DNA from: Myxococcales bacterium
Lineage (GTDB): Bacteria > Myxococcota_A > Polyangia > Fen-1088
Direction of reading: 5' to 3'
Assembly (NCBI GenBank): GCA_003136095.1
Contig: PNBO01000419.1
Coordinates: forward strand, 8,401-53,981
DNA length: 45,581 nucleotides
The position numbers and the translations under genes are program-made. Positions within the stretch are counted from its first letter, which is position 1. The number at the start of each line of letters is the position of its first letter. Below the pieces are notes generated by a model. The model did not search any database and had not been told where the DNA came from. It saw only the letters and a list, made by a program, of their open reading frames with translations. Positions 17,501-26,788 of this stretch are shown piece after piece.

Positions 17501-20429
17501 CGCCACGACACGCGCGAGATTCTGGGCATGGGACAAGCCCAAGGTTTCGTCGCGCAAGCCGGCGGCGAAGATCGACACCGACATTCCCACGCACCTGGAG
17601 CTTGCGGTCAGGCGCGTGAGCAGCGCGGAGAGCCCGGACCAGACGATCGCTCCCGGCGAGCACGTGAGCGTGACCGTGCGCAGTCCCTGCGCCTCTGGCG
17701 GCGGCATTGCCCTGCTCGAACGCAGAGGCATTCGCGAGCAGCACGATTTTGCGCTGGCCGACCACGGCGCGGCCCTGGACTTCGCGGTGGACGACACCTG
17801 GACCCCGCAGGTCGAGCTGGAGGTGCTCACGGTGTGCAAGCTGGGCGAGAAATACCCCAAGGTCGAGCAGCAGAGCCAGCACATCACGGTGTCGAGCGCG
17901 CATCGCGAGCTGAAGGTTGTCTTGTCGGTCCCGGCGCATGCCCTCCCTGGACAAACCATCCCCATGACGGTCGAGGTGCGCGACGCCGACGACAAGCCCG
18001 TGAAAGCAGGACACGTGGCGCTCTGGGCGGTGGACGAGGCCGTCCTGTCGCTCGGCGACTACCGGGTGAAGAGTCCCCTCGCCCATTTTCTACCCCGCCG
18101 CGGCAGCGAGACCGCGACGACACACGAATTCTCCTCGCTCTTGTACGCCTACAGTCTCTCGGCGATCGATCCGTTCCTGGACGTCAGGGGCCACGGCTGT
18201 GGTGGCGGTGGCTCGGGCTATGGCACCATCGGCCTGGGCAATTATGGAACCATCGGCAAGGGCGGTGGCATGCCACCGCCCGCGCGGGCGCGCTTCGAGT
18301 CCACGCCGATCTTCCTGGGGGAGGTCCGCCTCGACGACGCGGGTCGGGCGCGCGTGGATGGCCGCCTGCCCGACAACCTGACCACCTTCCGGGTCACGGC
18401 GATTGCCTCGGCGCCGCTCGCCGACGGGGTGACCCCGGGACGCTTCGGCGTGGGCGAGGCCAGCGTAGTTGTCAGCTCGCCGTTCATCTTGCGGCCGTCG
18501 CTGCCACGGCAGATGCGGCCGGGCGACACGGCGGAGATCGCCGCCATCGTGCAGAACCAGACCGGCGAGGCCGGGCGCGTGGTGGTCGAGGCCAGTCTAG
18601 GGAAGGACGTACCGGTCCTGGCACTCCTCGGCGTGGCCGCCCATGAGACGCCGCTGTCCGCGGGTGGGCAGTTGCGCGTGCCCTTCTCGGTGCGGGCCTT
18701 GCGGGCCGGCATTGCCAGCGTCGAGCTACGCGCCCGCTTCGCGCCCGAAAGTGGCAAGCCCGTCAGCGACGCCGTCCGCTTGCCCGTGCCCGTTGCGTTC
18801 GAGCCCAGCCTGGTCGAGCGCACGGCCCTTTACGGCACCCTGGACTCGGCCGCGCCGGTGGCGGTGGCGGCCCGTTTCCCCGCCGCGGTCGCGCCGGCCG
18901 TAGGGGGGGTCTCGGTCTCGCTCTCCACGTCGCTGCTCGGCGAGCTGCAGGACGCCTTCCAGTACCTGCTCGATTACCCCTACGGCTGCATCGAGCAGAC
19001 TTCCAGCCGCGTCCTTTCCCTGGTCGCGGCCCGCGAGCTTGGCCAACGCTTCGGGCTCGACAGAACCGAGGCAGAACGGCGGCTGACCATGGGCATCGAA
19101 CGCATGCTCTCGATGCAGACTTCTTCCGGTGGCTTCGCCTATTGGCCCGGCGAAGAGAAGGTCCATCCCTACGCCTCTGCTTTTGCCACCTGGATCCTCT
19201 TCCTGGCCAAGCAAGGCGGCGCCGCCGTTCCCGCGCCCGCCCTCGAGCACGCTCTCGACTACCTGGCCGGCTGGGTGGAAAAAGGCGGCACGGCTCGCGC
19301 CAGTGACCTGCCCTGGGGCGGGAGCTCGCCCTTCCCCAGCGAGCGGGCCATCGCGCTGCAGGTTCTGGCCGAGGCGGGACGGCCCCTGCCCAAGGCCGCG
19401 CTTGACGAGGCGCTGGCTGGACGGGCTGGGCTGCCGGGCTTTGCCCGCTCGCTCTTGCTCAGCGCTCTGGCTCGCGCCGGCGACACGCGAACCGCCGTCA
19501 TGCTCGAAGAGCTGCTTTCGTCCGTGAGCGAGCTGCCCGCCACCGCGCATGTGCGCGAGAGCAGAAGCTCGGAGTGGGACTACCTCTTCCATTCGCAGAA
19601 TCGCAGCGACGCCATGGCCTTGCGCGTGCTCATGCAGACGCGTCCCGAGCATCCCCTGGTCGCCAAGCTGGTGCGCGGCCTGCTCGAAGCGCGGAATGGC
19701 GGGCGCTGGCGCAACACGCAGGAGAACGCCTACAGCCTGCTGGCGGTGCTGGAGTACGCGCGCCGTTTCGAGGCCGCGCGGCCGAGCTTCTCGGCACACG
19801 CCTGGGTCGGCAATCGGCCGATTCTGGAGGCCACGCTCACGGCGGCCTCGCCGTCGAGGAGCGGCTTCGTGCCCATGGCGCAGCTTCTGCCGCTGCCGCA
19901 GCCCGTGTCCGTGGTGCTGCAACGCCAAGGCGAGGGGCGCCTCTACTACCGCCTGGGCACCGAATGGCAAGAGCTGGGCGAAACGCTGCCGCCGCGCGAC
20001 CAGGGCCTGGCCATCGAACGCAAGGTGCGGCTCCGTCGCGGCGGCGGCTCGGTTTCGATTCCCGTCGGCGAGGCCGTGACCTTCGACCTGACGCTGAGAA
20101 ATCGCGCCCCGCTTTCCTATGTTGCCATCGAGGTGCCGGTTCCCGCCGGGCTCGAGCCCGTGCTGGACAATCTGGGCAAAGGTCACGGCGCCTCTAGCCT
20201 GGACAGCGAGGGCTTCCAACTGACCAGTCACGAAGAGCGACACCCCGATCGTGTCCTCCTCTTCATCGACCAATTGAGCGCGGGCGAGCACCGGCACACC
20301 GTCCAGTTGCGGGCCATCACCCCTGGCGAGTACGCCCTGCCCCCGGCGCGCGCCCAGGCCATGTACATGCCCGAGATCTACGGCCGCACCACCGGCGCCC
20401 GCCTGACCGTAAGCAGCGCCCCGCGCTGA
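14562..20429 (+). CDS. Alpha-2-macroglobulin family lipoprotein with thioester
   Basis: A 1955-residue protein. The signal peptide ends in the lipobox LLAAC (Cys23), and a Pro/Ala-rich tether follows. Ig-like MG domains and a CTTQ-less bait region come next, with a glycine-rich insert (GCGGGGSGYG) near residue 1210. TPIFLGEVRLDDAGRARVDG leads into the A2M core, and the thioester motif is PYGCIEQTSS with Cys1476. Bacterial A2Ms trap attacking proteases by cleavage-triggered thioester reaction with them in the periplasm. The family is often beside pbpC, but no penicillin-binding protein is here. The start at 14562 is fixed by the lipoprotein signal; the open frame upstream is antisense to the retron effector. 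Confidence 0.93.
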   Translation: MASFASGLRASWPGLPLLLLAACHPSPRLGPPPAVITQQSTPPATGPAMVFEAAPVPGMPPALPPAPPLAVQEFGPTGAIDVGAEPRVRFNQQVVALGQAMLDEPDVRIVLDPKVEGRTRWRTSELLVFEPKELAPAQRYQVRVVVLRSASDALKRLFAEHPLAFSFETPGPDVEGSYPEKNVQPDDWTSRQAVLLKLTQPTAVAELRKVLSARSLGDKTGPLAVRVEAVSPRELKRLTWASRLLEDEEPLKNRLFQVRPVAPWPTDREIAIEVAAGLVGRLGPVPSTAPWRLTFKTPGPLRIESLRVEEDSCTDNQFVLRLSERISRSQVSRIHISPRPPETEIELTDSWSDDGGRQVAIRGAFVPAQTYTVRIDPQMRDVNGYTVGDGTAGQPWTGTISLAGEPSLQMSDNGIFPVGTPPVFGVTTRWVKTLRVRAAVLDPACAARALFTGGGNKPSRTFESLGVAGKDIVVRDYPLTVKAPTYWSDLAIDLMSLVGEVRGTILVEAAPLALVPAPKDAAPLKMPEVEQRLFRRTDLGPVAFQSLSRWVIKVVRLSDARPVANATVTRLDGSQQVLLGHTDEQGLLVLPWQAEHLPPGKATLVVLDPATHDQALVPPAVPYHAGKHDDKANLLHQGESLLLDITTDRDAYRPEESIALVGFAILDTPFAKSGLRLLPEGTPAVLRVYDINDKTVAEQTLRLDGQGKFWTRLPIAKGARLGGLRVTATIQDATTDAHVKLEDFRTPEFEVTAQPVRDSILIGERAAIRVHANHYSGVPVTFDEVAYASHCHVSPYLVPGLDSGWVAGDSPVRYRTTSAPRTVVAEARGASGSIELTPVLETADGKSLLCSVETEVKDSSQQAIGAESSVRIHPASFYLAVRPPSGVYVGDPASISVRALTIDGQRRGASGVEVKVMRSWREEIHTTVDGRERTRWEDRKEVAATCHFEASTDKDAECRVERLQKGEYAIAASAKDGSRVATTRARFWAWDKPKVSSRKPAAKIDTDIPTHLELAVRRVSSAESPDQTIAPGEHVSVTVRSPCASGGGIALLERRGIREQHDFALADHGAALDFAVDDTWTPQVELEVLTVCKLGEKYPKVEQQSQHITVSSAHRELKVVLSVPAHALPGQTIPMTVEVRDADDKPVKAGHVALWAVDEAVLSLGDYRVKSPLAHFLPRRGSETATTHEFSSLLYAYSLSAIDPFLDVRGHGCGGGGSGYGTIGLGNYGTIGKGGGMPPPARARFESTPIFLGEVRLDDAGRARVDGRLPDNLTTFRVTAIASAPLADGVTPGRFGVGEASVVVSSPFILRPSLPRQMRPGDTAEIAAIVQNQTGEAGRVVVEASLGKDVPVLALLGVAAHETPLSAGGQLRVPFSVRALRAGIASVELRARFAPESGKPVSDAVRLPVPVAFEPSLVERTALYGTLDSAAPVAVAARFPAAVAPAVGGVSVSLSTSLLGELQDAFQYLLDYPYGCIEQTSSRVLSLVAARELGQRFGLDRTEAERRLTMGIERMLSMQTSSGGFAYWPGEEKVHPYASAFATWILFLAKQGGAAVPAPALEHALDYLAGWVEKGGTARASDLPWGGSSPFPSERAIALQVLAEAGRPLPKAALDEALAGRAGLPGFARSLLLSALARAGDTRTAVMLEELLSSVSELPATAHVRESRSSEWDYLFHSQNRSDAMALRVLMQTRPEHPLVAKLVRGLLEARNGGRWRNTQENAYSLLAVLEYARRFEAARPSFSAHAWVGNRPILEATLTAASPSRSGFVPMAQLLPLPQPVSVVLQRQGEGRLYYRLGTEWQELGETLPPRDQGLAIERKVRLRRGGGSVSIPVGEAVTFDLTLRNRAPLSYVAIEVPVPAGLEPVLDNLGKGHGASSLDSEGFQLTSHEERHPDRVLLFIDQLSAGEHRHTVQLRAITPGEYALPPARAQAMYMPEIYGRTTGARLTVSSAPR

Positions 20430-20454
20430 GGGGAGATCCATCGCGGTCGAGCCG

Positions 20455-23400
20455 CTATGCCACCGTCACCGGCCCCTCGACCACGTGCTTGCGCCGCCAC
20501 ACGTAGAAGATTGCCGGGTATACCAGCAACTCCAGCGCGAAGGAGGTGACAAGGCCGCCGACCATGGGGGCGGCGATGCGCTTCATGAGATCCGCGCCGG
20601 TGCCGGTGGACCACATGATGGGTAGCAGACCGATGAAGGCCGCGCAGACGGTCATGGCCTTGGGGCGCACGCGCTTGACCGCGCCGTGGATGATGGCTTC
20701 GGTGAGATCGCCGGTGGTGCGCATTTGGCCACGCGCCTTGGCCTCGTCGTGCGACAGGTCGAGGAAGAGCAGCATGAAGACGCCGGTCTCGGCGTCGAGG
20801 CCCATGAGCGCGATCATCCCCACCCAGACGGCGATCGAGACGTTGTAGCCGAGGACGTAGATCAGCCAGACGGCGCCCACTGCCGAGAAGGGCACGGCCA
20901 GCATGACCAGGGCGGCCTTGAAGCTCGACTTGGTGTTGAGATAGAGCAGCCCGAAGATGAGCACGAGCGTGAGGGGAACGATCACCTTCAGCCGCTCTTT
21001 CACGCGCAGCATGTTCTCGTACTGCCCGCTCCAGGTCAGGGCGATGTTGTCGGGCAGCTTGAAGGCCGCGCCCACCGCCTGCTTGGCGCGCTCGACGTAG
21101 CCACCCACGTCGGTCTTTGAGGTATCGAAGTCGACGTAGACGTAGCCAGAAAGCAGGCCGTTCTCGTCGCGAATCATGGACGGCCCCTCGGTCAGCTTGA
21201 CCTCGGCGATCTCAGCCATCGGGATCTGGCCCTGCCCACTTGGCAAAGGTAGAAGCACGCGCCTCAAGGCGTCGAGATCCTCGCGAAAGTCGCGCGCGTA
21301 GCGGACGCTGACGCCGTAGCGCTGCCGGCCCTCGATGGTGGTGGTCTGGTTGTCTCCTCCCACGGCGGTCATCACCATCGTGTTGGCGTCGTCGATGGAC
21401 AGGCCGTAGCGCGCGAGCTTGTCGCGGTCGAGAACGAAATCGAGGAAGTAGCCGCCGGCCACCCGCTCGGCGAATACGCTGCGCGTCTCGGGCAACTTTG
21501 CAATGGCGGCCTCGATTTGCAGGCCGACCTTCTGGATCACGCCAAGGTCGGCGCCGCTCACCTTAATGCCGATGGGCGTGCGGATGCCGGTCGACAGCAT
21601 GTCCAGACGGCCCTTGATGGGCATGGTCCAGGCATTGCTGATCCCAGGCAGCTGCAAGGCCGCGTCCAGCTCGGCGATGAGGTCTTCCTCGGAGATTCGA
21701 TCTCGCCACGCGGTTCGCAGCATGCGCTTGAGCCACTCGGGCGCCCAGGGCGAGTACCAGCGCGCTTTCTCGCGCCACGCGGACTCGGGCTTGAGCAGGA
21801 TGGTGGTTTCCATCATGGAAAACGGCGCGGGATCGGTCGAGGTTCCGGCGCGACCGGCCTTGCCAAACACGCGTTCGACCTCGGGGAAGGTCATCAAGAT
21901 CTTGTCCTGCACCTGCAGCGCCTTCTGCGCCTCGGACACCGACATGCCCGGCTGCACGGCGGATGGCATGTAGAGCAGCGATCCCTCGCGCAAAGGCGGC
22001 ATGAATTCGGAGCCGAGCTTGAGGTAGATGGGAACGGTCAGCCCGACCACGAGCAAGCTGGCCACCACGGTCGCCCAAGCGTGGCGAACCACGAACCGGC
22101 ACGGCCCTTCGTAGATGCGGTGGAGCAGATGGCTGATGGGGTGCCGCTCTTCCGAGTAGTACTTGCCGACCAGCAGCGTCGAGGCCAGAGCAGCCAGCGG
22201 CCGCGGCCTGAAGCGGAACGGCTCGACGCGCGCGAAGAGCATCCGCATCGCCGGATCCAGGGTGATGGCGAGCAGCGCGGCGATGGCCATGGCGAGGTTC
22301 TTCGAGTACGCCAGCGGCTTGAACAGCCGCCCTTCCTGATCGACGAGGGTGAAGACCGGCACGAACGCCACGGCGATCACCAGCAGTGAAAAGAAGACCG
22401 AAGGCCCCACTTCCAGGAGCGCTTCGAGGCGGATGCGGTGGAAGTCACCCTGCTTGCCGCCGGCTTGCCACAAGTGAATCTTGTTGTAGGCGTTCTCGAC
22501 CTCGACGATGGCGCCGTCGACCAGCACGCCGATGGAGATGGCGATCCCAGACAGCGACATGAGATTCGCGTTCAGCCCCATCAGGTACATGGGAATGAAC
22601 GCCAGGATCACGCTGATGGGAATGGTCAGGATGGGCACGATGGACGAGGGCACGTGCCAGAGAAAGAGCAGGATGATGAGTGAGACAACGATCATCTCCT
22701 CGATGAGCTTGTCGGTGACGGTGCCGATGGCGCGGTGGATGAGGTCCGATCGGTCATAGGTCGTGACCACCTCCACGCCCTCGGGCAGCGACGGCCCGAG
22801 CTCGGCCAACTTGGCCTTCACGCGTTCGATGACCTTGAGGGCGTTTTCTCCCTGGCGCATGACCACGATGCCCCCCACCACGTCGCCCTGCCCGTTGTAA
22901 TCGGCGATGCCCCGTCGCATTTCTGGTCCGAGCGCCACGGTGGCCACGTTCTTGACCGTGATCGGCGTACCGTCTTCGGTCTTCAGCACCAGTTTCTCGA
23001 GGTCGCCAAGGCCCTTCACATAGCCGCGGCCGCGCACCATGTATTCGCGCCCGGACAGCTCGACCAGGCGGCCGCCCACGTCGTTGTTCCCCTTGCGTAC
23101 GGCCTCGACCACCGAATCAAGTGGCAACTTGTAGGCGGCCAGCGCGTTCGGATTCACGGTGACCTGGTACTGGCGGACTTGCCCGCCCACGGTGGCGACC
23201 TCGGCCACGCCCGGCACGCTCTGCACGGCGTAGCGAAGAAACCAGTCTTGGTAGCTGCGCAGCTCGTCGCTGGTGTGCTTGCCGCTGTGGTCGACCAAGG
23301 CGTACTGGAAAACCCAGCCCAGGCTGCTGGCATCCGGACCAAGCTCGGTCTTCACGCCCGCCGGGAGCTGGGCCGAGATCTTCGAAAGGTACTCGAGCAC

Positions 23401-23724
23401 GCGGGTGCGAGCCCAGTAGATGTCGGTGCCATCCTCGAAGATCACGTAGACGTAGCTGAAACCGAAGTCGGAGTAGCCGCGAATGGCCTTCACCTTCGGC
23501 GCGCCGAGCAGCGCCGTGATGATGGGATAGGAAACCTGATCCTCGATGATGTCCGGGCTGCGATCCCAGCGCGAGTAGACGATGACCTGCGTGTCCGAAA
23601 GATCGGGCAAAGCATCGAGCGGAATGCTCCGCATGGCAAAGTACGCCGCCGCGATGGCGACCAGCGCACCGGCGATGACCAGAAACTTGTTCTCGGCGGA
23701 GAAGCGAATGACTCGCTTGAGCAC
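20455..23724 (-). CDS. cusA: CusA-type heavy-metal RND efflux pump
   Basis: A protein of 1089 residues with the full RND plan: TM1, a large periplasmic loop, TM2-6 including VLVDGAIVEVENAY, a second loop and TM7-12. The three methionines that carry Cu(I)/Ag(I) in E. coli CusA have counterparts here: Met586 (LLYMPS), Met638 (MMETTI) and Met709 (RLDMLSTG). This favours monovalent copper/silver over Zn/Co/Cd export. The start is GTG with a strong GGAGGGAAG ribosome site, 2 nt after the CusB-like stop. It is the inner-membrane engine of the tripartite pump. Confidence 0.95.
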   Translation of the reverse strand: MLKRVIRFSAENKFLVIAGALVAIAAAYFAMRSIPLDALPDLSDTQVIVYSRWDRSPDIIEDQVSYPIITALLGAPKVKAIRGYSDFGFSYVYVIFEDGTDIYWARTRVLEYLSKISAQLPAGVKTELGPDASSLGWVFQYALVDHSGKHTSDELRSYQDWFLRYAVQSVPGVAEVATVGGQVRQYQVTVNPNALAAYKLPLDSVVEAVRKGNNDVGGRLVELSGREYMVRGRGYVKGLGDLEKLVLKTEDGTPITVKNVATVALGPEMRRGIADYNGQGDVVGGIVVMRQGENALKVIERVKAKLAELGPSLPEGVEVVTTYDRSDLIHRAIGTVTDKLIEEMIVVSLIILLFLWHVPSSIVPILTIPISVILAFIPMYLMGLNANLMSLSGIAISIGVLVDGAIVEVENAYNKIHLWQAGGKQGDFHRIRLEALLEVGPSVFFSLLVIAVAFVPVFTLVDQEGRLFKPLAYSKNLAMAIAALLAITLDPAMRMLFARVEPFRFRPRPLAALASTLLVGKYYSEERHPISHLLHRIYEGPCRFVVRHAWATVVASLLVVGLTVPIYLKLGSEFMPPLREGSLLYMPSAVQPGMSVSEAQKALQVQDKILMTFPEVERVFGKAGRAGTSTDPAPFSMMETTILLKPESAWREKARWYSPWAPEWLKRMLRTAWRDRISEEDLIAELDAALQLPGISNAWTMPIKGRLDMLSTGIRTPIGIKVSGADLGVIQKVGLQIEAAIAKLPETRSVFAERVAGGYFLDFVLDRDKLARYGLSIDDANTMVMTAVGGDNQTTTIEGRQRYGVSVRYARDFREDLDALRRVLLPLPSGQGQIPMAEIAEVKLTEGPSMIRDENGLLSGYVYVDFDTSKTDVGGYVERAKQAVGAAFKLPDNIALTWSGQYENMLRVKERLKVIVPLTLVLIFGLLYLNTKSSFKAALVMLAVPFSAVGAVWLIYVLGYNVSIAVWVGMIALMGLDAETGVFMLLFLDLSHDEAKARGQMRTTGDLTEAIIHGAVKRVRPKAMTVCAAFIGLLPIMWSTGTGADLMKRIAAPMVGGLVTSFALELLVYPAIFYVWRRKHVVEGPVTVA

Positions 23725-23726
23725 GC

Positions 23727-25055
23727 CTACTTCCCTCCGATGGAGGACAGCGAGGCGCGCAACTGCGATTCCGAGTCCACGAGGAAATTGGCGCGGGTGA
23801 CGACTTCCTGGCCGAGCGCGAGGCCGCTCGCTACCTCGACCTCAGCGCCGATCTTCTCCCCGATCTGAACCACGCGTGGCTCGAACTTCCCGGCCCCGCT
23901 GGCCAGAAAGACGACATCCTGGTTGCCGGCGCGAATCACGGCGTCGGCCGGGATGCGCAGCCCGTCCCGCGTCAGCCCTTGCAGCGTCACCTCGCCGAAC
24001 ATCTCGGGCTTGAGCTCGCGCTTAGGGTTCATGAAGTGCAGGTGCACCTTCACGGTGCGCGTCTTGGCGTCGAGCAGCGGATCGATGAAGGCGACCTTGC
24101 CGCTGAAGGTACGATCGGGATAGGCGGCCAGGGTCAGCGACGCCTTCATGCCGGGCGCTATGCGTGTCATGTCGCTCTCGTAGGCGTCGGCCATGGCCCA
24201 CACCTCGCCGAGGTCGGTGATCTCGTATGGCGCCTCGCCCGGGCCGAGCCGCGCCCCTTGCACGATGTTCTTGGCGGTGACCACGCCCGCGATAGGCGAC
24301 ACCAGCGTCAGGGTCTTGCTTGGCTCGCGCGTGGTGGTGAGCCGTTCGATCTCGCTCGCTGGCACGTCCCACAATTCCAGGCGCCGCCGCGCCGACGTCA
24401 CCAGACTGTCGCCGTTTTCGGCCAGGGCACCACTCTTGGCCAGAGACTCCCTGGTTTGCAGCGCCAGCAGATACTCGTTCTGCGCGGCCAGCAAGGCAGG
24501 GCTGTAGATGGAAAACAGGGGCTGTCCCTTGCGCACGCTCTGGCCGACGAAGTCGACGAAGACGCGCTCGACGAAACCCTCGATCTTGACGTTGGTCTTG
24601 CGCACGTGCGTGGGCGCGACCTCGATGCGCGCGACGGTGTGCCAGCTTCCGCCGACTGATCCCTTGCTGACCTTGGCCGTGCGCAACCCGATGAGCTGCT
24701 GCCGCGATGGATCGATGGTGACCGCGGCCATGCCCGACACCCTCGCCTCGCGCTTGGCGGCGCCGCCGCTGTCAACCGCGGCCGACCCAGTCGACACCAG
24801 CTTCATGCCGCAGATCGGACAGTTGCCCGGGTGATCCGAGGTGATGGCCGGATGCATCGGGCACCGATACAGCGTGGCCTTCCTCTCCACCGCGTGGTCG
24901 TGGTCGTGGCCGCGCATTTTCCACCACACGCCTGTACCGCCAAGCACCGCCCCCGCAATCACAGCCGCGAGCACCAACCACACGGAACGTGGCGGGGACT
25001 TGCGGTCTTCGGCCTTTCCCACCTCCTCGGAACTTCGTGTCTTTTCCTCGCCCAT
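23727..25055 (-). CDS. cusB: CusB-type periplasmic adaptor with heavy-metal-binding domain
   Basis: A protein of 442 residues. It has an N-terminal membrane anchor (WLVLAAVIAGAVLGGTGVWW), a GHDHDH stretch (49-54), and a small metal-binding module YRCPMHP ... CPICGMK (63-85). The barrel-sandwich, coiled hairpin and beta-barrel regions of an RND adaptor follow (GFVERVFVDFVGQSVRKGQP, VVTAKNIVQGARLGPG). It links the CusA-like pump to the outer-membrane channel and can deliver metal. The ATG at 25055 is preferred to the upstream frame, which overlaps the cusC-like gene. Confidence 0.93.
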   Translation of the reverse strand: MGEEKTRSSEEVGKAEDRKSPPRSVWLVLAAVIAGAVLGGTGVWWKMRGHDHDHAVERKATLYRCPMHPAITSDHPGNCPICGMKLVSTGSAAVDSGGAAKREARVSGMAAVTIDPSRQQLIGLRTAKVSKGSVGGSWHTVARIEVAPTHVRKTNVKIEGFVERVFVDFVGQSVRKGQPLFSIYSPALLAAQNEYLLALQTRESLAKSGALAENGDSLVTSARRRLELWDVPASEIERLTTTREPSKTLTLVSPIAGVVTAKNIVQGARLGPGEAPYEITDLGEVWAMADAYESDMTRIAPGMKASLTLAAYPDRTFSGKVAFIDPLLDAKTRTVKVHLHFMNPKRELKPEMFGEVTLQGLTRDGLRIPADAVIRAGNQDVVFLASGAGKFEPRVVQIGEKIGAEVEVASGLALGQEVVTRANFLVDSESQLRASLSSIGGK

Positions 25056-25068
25056 GGCCGGCTCCGCT

Positions 25069-26481
25069 CTACATCCGTGACATCGAAGCGCCGGCGCTAT
25101 CTGCCTCTGGCGAAGAACCCGCGGTACGACCCGAGGAGACGGAAGCCGAAGTCGCGCCCGCGCCCGGCATGGCGGGCCCACCCATGCTTGCGGCGGAGCT
25201 GCCCGGCGCTTCCAGACTGATCTCCTGTTCGGCGATGACGATGTTTTGGGTCGTCGTCACGGAATCGAGAAAGCCATTCAGGTCGGACAGGTAGCCGGCC
25301 AGGGCCTCCAGCACCGAGGCGAAGCTCACGCGCCCGACCCGGTACTGGGCAAGCGTGCTCGATACCGTTGCGTCGGACTCGATCAGCAATCCTGAGCGGT
25401 ACAGGCGATTGGCCTCGAGCAGCGCCCCGAGCACCGCGAGCCGCTCGTGGACCCGCTGGCACAAGAGCTGGCGGATGGCCTCGGCGCCGTCACGAGCGGA
25501 CTCGCCACGGGCCCGATTCTCCGCCATGACCCGCGATTGCTTCTGTGCGGACCAGACGGGCAGGTTGATGGCAACCCCGGCCTGCCACATGGTCGGGAAA
25601 CTGCCCCCCCGTGGCATAATCCCGGCATTGACCGTCACGTCCGGCCAGCGCTCTCTACTGGCGAGTGCCACGCGCCGATCCGCCTGCTCCCCGGCAAGCA
25701 TCGCCTTCTTCAGTTCCGGGCTCGCCGACTCGGCGGCTTTCACCGCCTGGTCCGGGTCGGGCAGCGCGGGGTCGGGCAAATCGGCCAGCGTGCGCGTCGT
25801 CAAGATCGGATCCGTCAGCGGGTGCCCGCGCAGGCGATTGAGAATGGCGATGCGCCGGTGCTCCTCGGCCAGGAGGGCCCAGCGCTGCTGCCGCAAGCGG
25901 TTCCGCTGCAACTGCGCGCGCAGAAGGTCGGACTGTGCGGTCTCCCCAGACTCGTAGCGAACCCGAGCGATCCCTTCCGATTGCGCCCACAAGGACTCGA
26001 GCTTCGCGAACAGGCGGATTTGGTCGCGCACCAGCAGCAAGTCGAGGTAGGCCCGGTCCACGTCCGCCGCGACCGAAAGCAGCACGCGCTGCAAATCAGC
26101 CTCGGCCTCGCGCTTCCCCAGCCCCACCACCTCGCCGCGCAGCCCCCGCTTGCCTGCCCATGGGAAGGTCTGCGAGGCCATGATCGAGACGTAGCTGGTT
26201 TCCATCTTGCCGATCTGAATGCCGCTGAAACCATCATTCTGGATGCCGAGAGCCAGGATCGGATCGGGCAGCACGTTCGCCTGCGGTACGCGTTCCTGCT
26301 CGGCGCGGATCTGCGCCCGCACCTGGGCAAGCTCGGGCCGCTTCTCCATGGCCTCGTTGACGAGTATGTGAAGTGCCGGATCATCGAGCAGCGGTGGGCC
26401 CGCCGGAATCGACGAGGGCTCGCCCGCGGCAACCCTGGGTGCGGAGAAGACCAGCAAGAGCAGCGCGAGCCAGCGGCCCAT
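25069..26481 (-). CDS. CusC/TolC-like outer-membrane efflux channel
   Basis: A protein of 470 residues with a signal peptide (LALLLLVFSAPRVAAG). The two repeated helical halves of the outer membrane efflux protein family are visible: KRPELAQVRAQIRAEQERVP, VDRAYLDLLLVRDQIRLF, YESGETAQSDLLRAQLQRNR. No lipobox is seen, unlike E. coli CusC. It should form the exit duct for the pump encoded downstream; the gap to the next gene is 13 nt. Confidence 0.9.
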   Translation of the reverse strand: MGRWLALLLLVFSAPRVAAGEPSSIPAGPPLLDDPALHILVNEAMEKRPELAQVRAQIRAEQERVPQANVLPDPILALGIQNDGFSGIQIGKMETSYVSIMASQTFPWAGKRGLRGEVVGLGKREAEADLQRVLLSVAADVDRAYLDLLLVRDQIRLFAKLESLWAQSEGIARVRYESGETAQSDLLRAQLQRNRLRQQRWALLAEEHRRIAILNRLRGHPLTDPILTTRTLADLPDPALPDPDQAVKAAESASPELKKAMLAGEQADRRVALASRERWPDVTVNAGIMPRGGSFPTMWQAGVAINLPVWSAQKQSRVMAENRARGESARDGAEAIRQLLCQRVHERLAVLGALLEANRLYRSGLLIESDATVSSTLAQYRVGRVSFASVLEALAGYLSDLNGFLDSVTTTQNIVIAEQEISLEAPGSSAASMGGPAMPGAGATSASVSSGRTAGSSPEADSAGASMSRM

Positions 26482-26494
26482 GGTCGGGGTTCCT

Positions 26495-26788
26495 CTATGG
26501 TGACTGGGTGTACTTGCCGGGATCCTTGTCGAAGGCCCCTTTGCAGCCAGCGCAGCAGAAGTAGACGTGCTTGCCCTTGTACTCGGCGTGCACGGTATCC
26601 TTGGCGATGGTGAATTCTTCGCCCGTGACCGGGCATGTCGCCTTGGTGCCCGCTTTCTGCGGCGAGGCGAACACCTTGGGCGCGGCCTTGGCTGCGGCCT
26701 GGTTGTCGCCAGCGGGTTTGGCTTGCACCGCGGGCGCGGCGGCGAAAAAGAAAGCTGCGAGGCTGAGTGCGGTGAGAATCGACTTCAT
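26495..26788 (-). CDS. Secreted YHS-domain metal-binding protein
   Basis: A 97-residue protein with a signal peptide (LTALSLAAFFFAAAPAVQA). The YHS/TRASH-like domain has CPVTGEEF with Cys52 and YFCCAGCKGAF with Cys78, Cys79 and Cys82. As the first gene of the efflux operon, 13 nt before the channel gene, it is a likely periplasmic Cu/Ag carrier in the position that CusF holds in E. coli. That role is inferred from context. Confidence 0.85.
   Translation of the reverse strand: MKSILTALSLAAFFFAAAPAVQAKPAGDNQAAAKAAPKVFASPQKAGTKATCPVTGEEFTIAKDTVHAEYKGKHVYFCCAGCKGAFDKDPGKYTQSP

Noticed and set aside
18726-20441. 571-codon open frame on the minus strand
   Set aside because: It is antisense to the thioester half of the A2M gene and lacks any domain.
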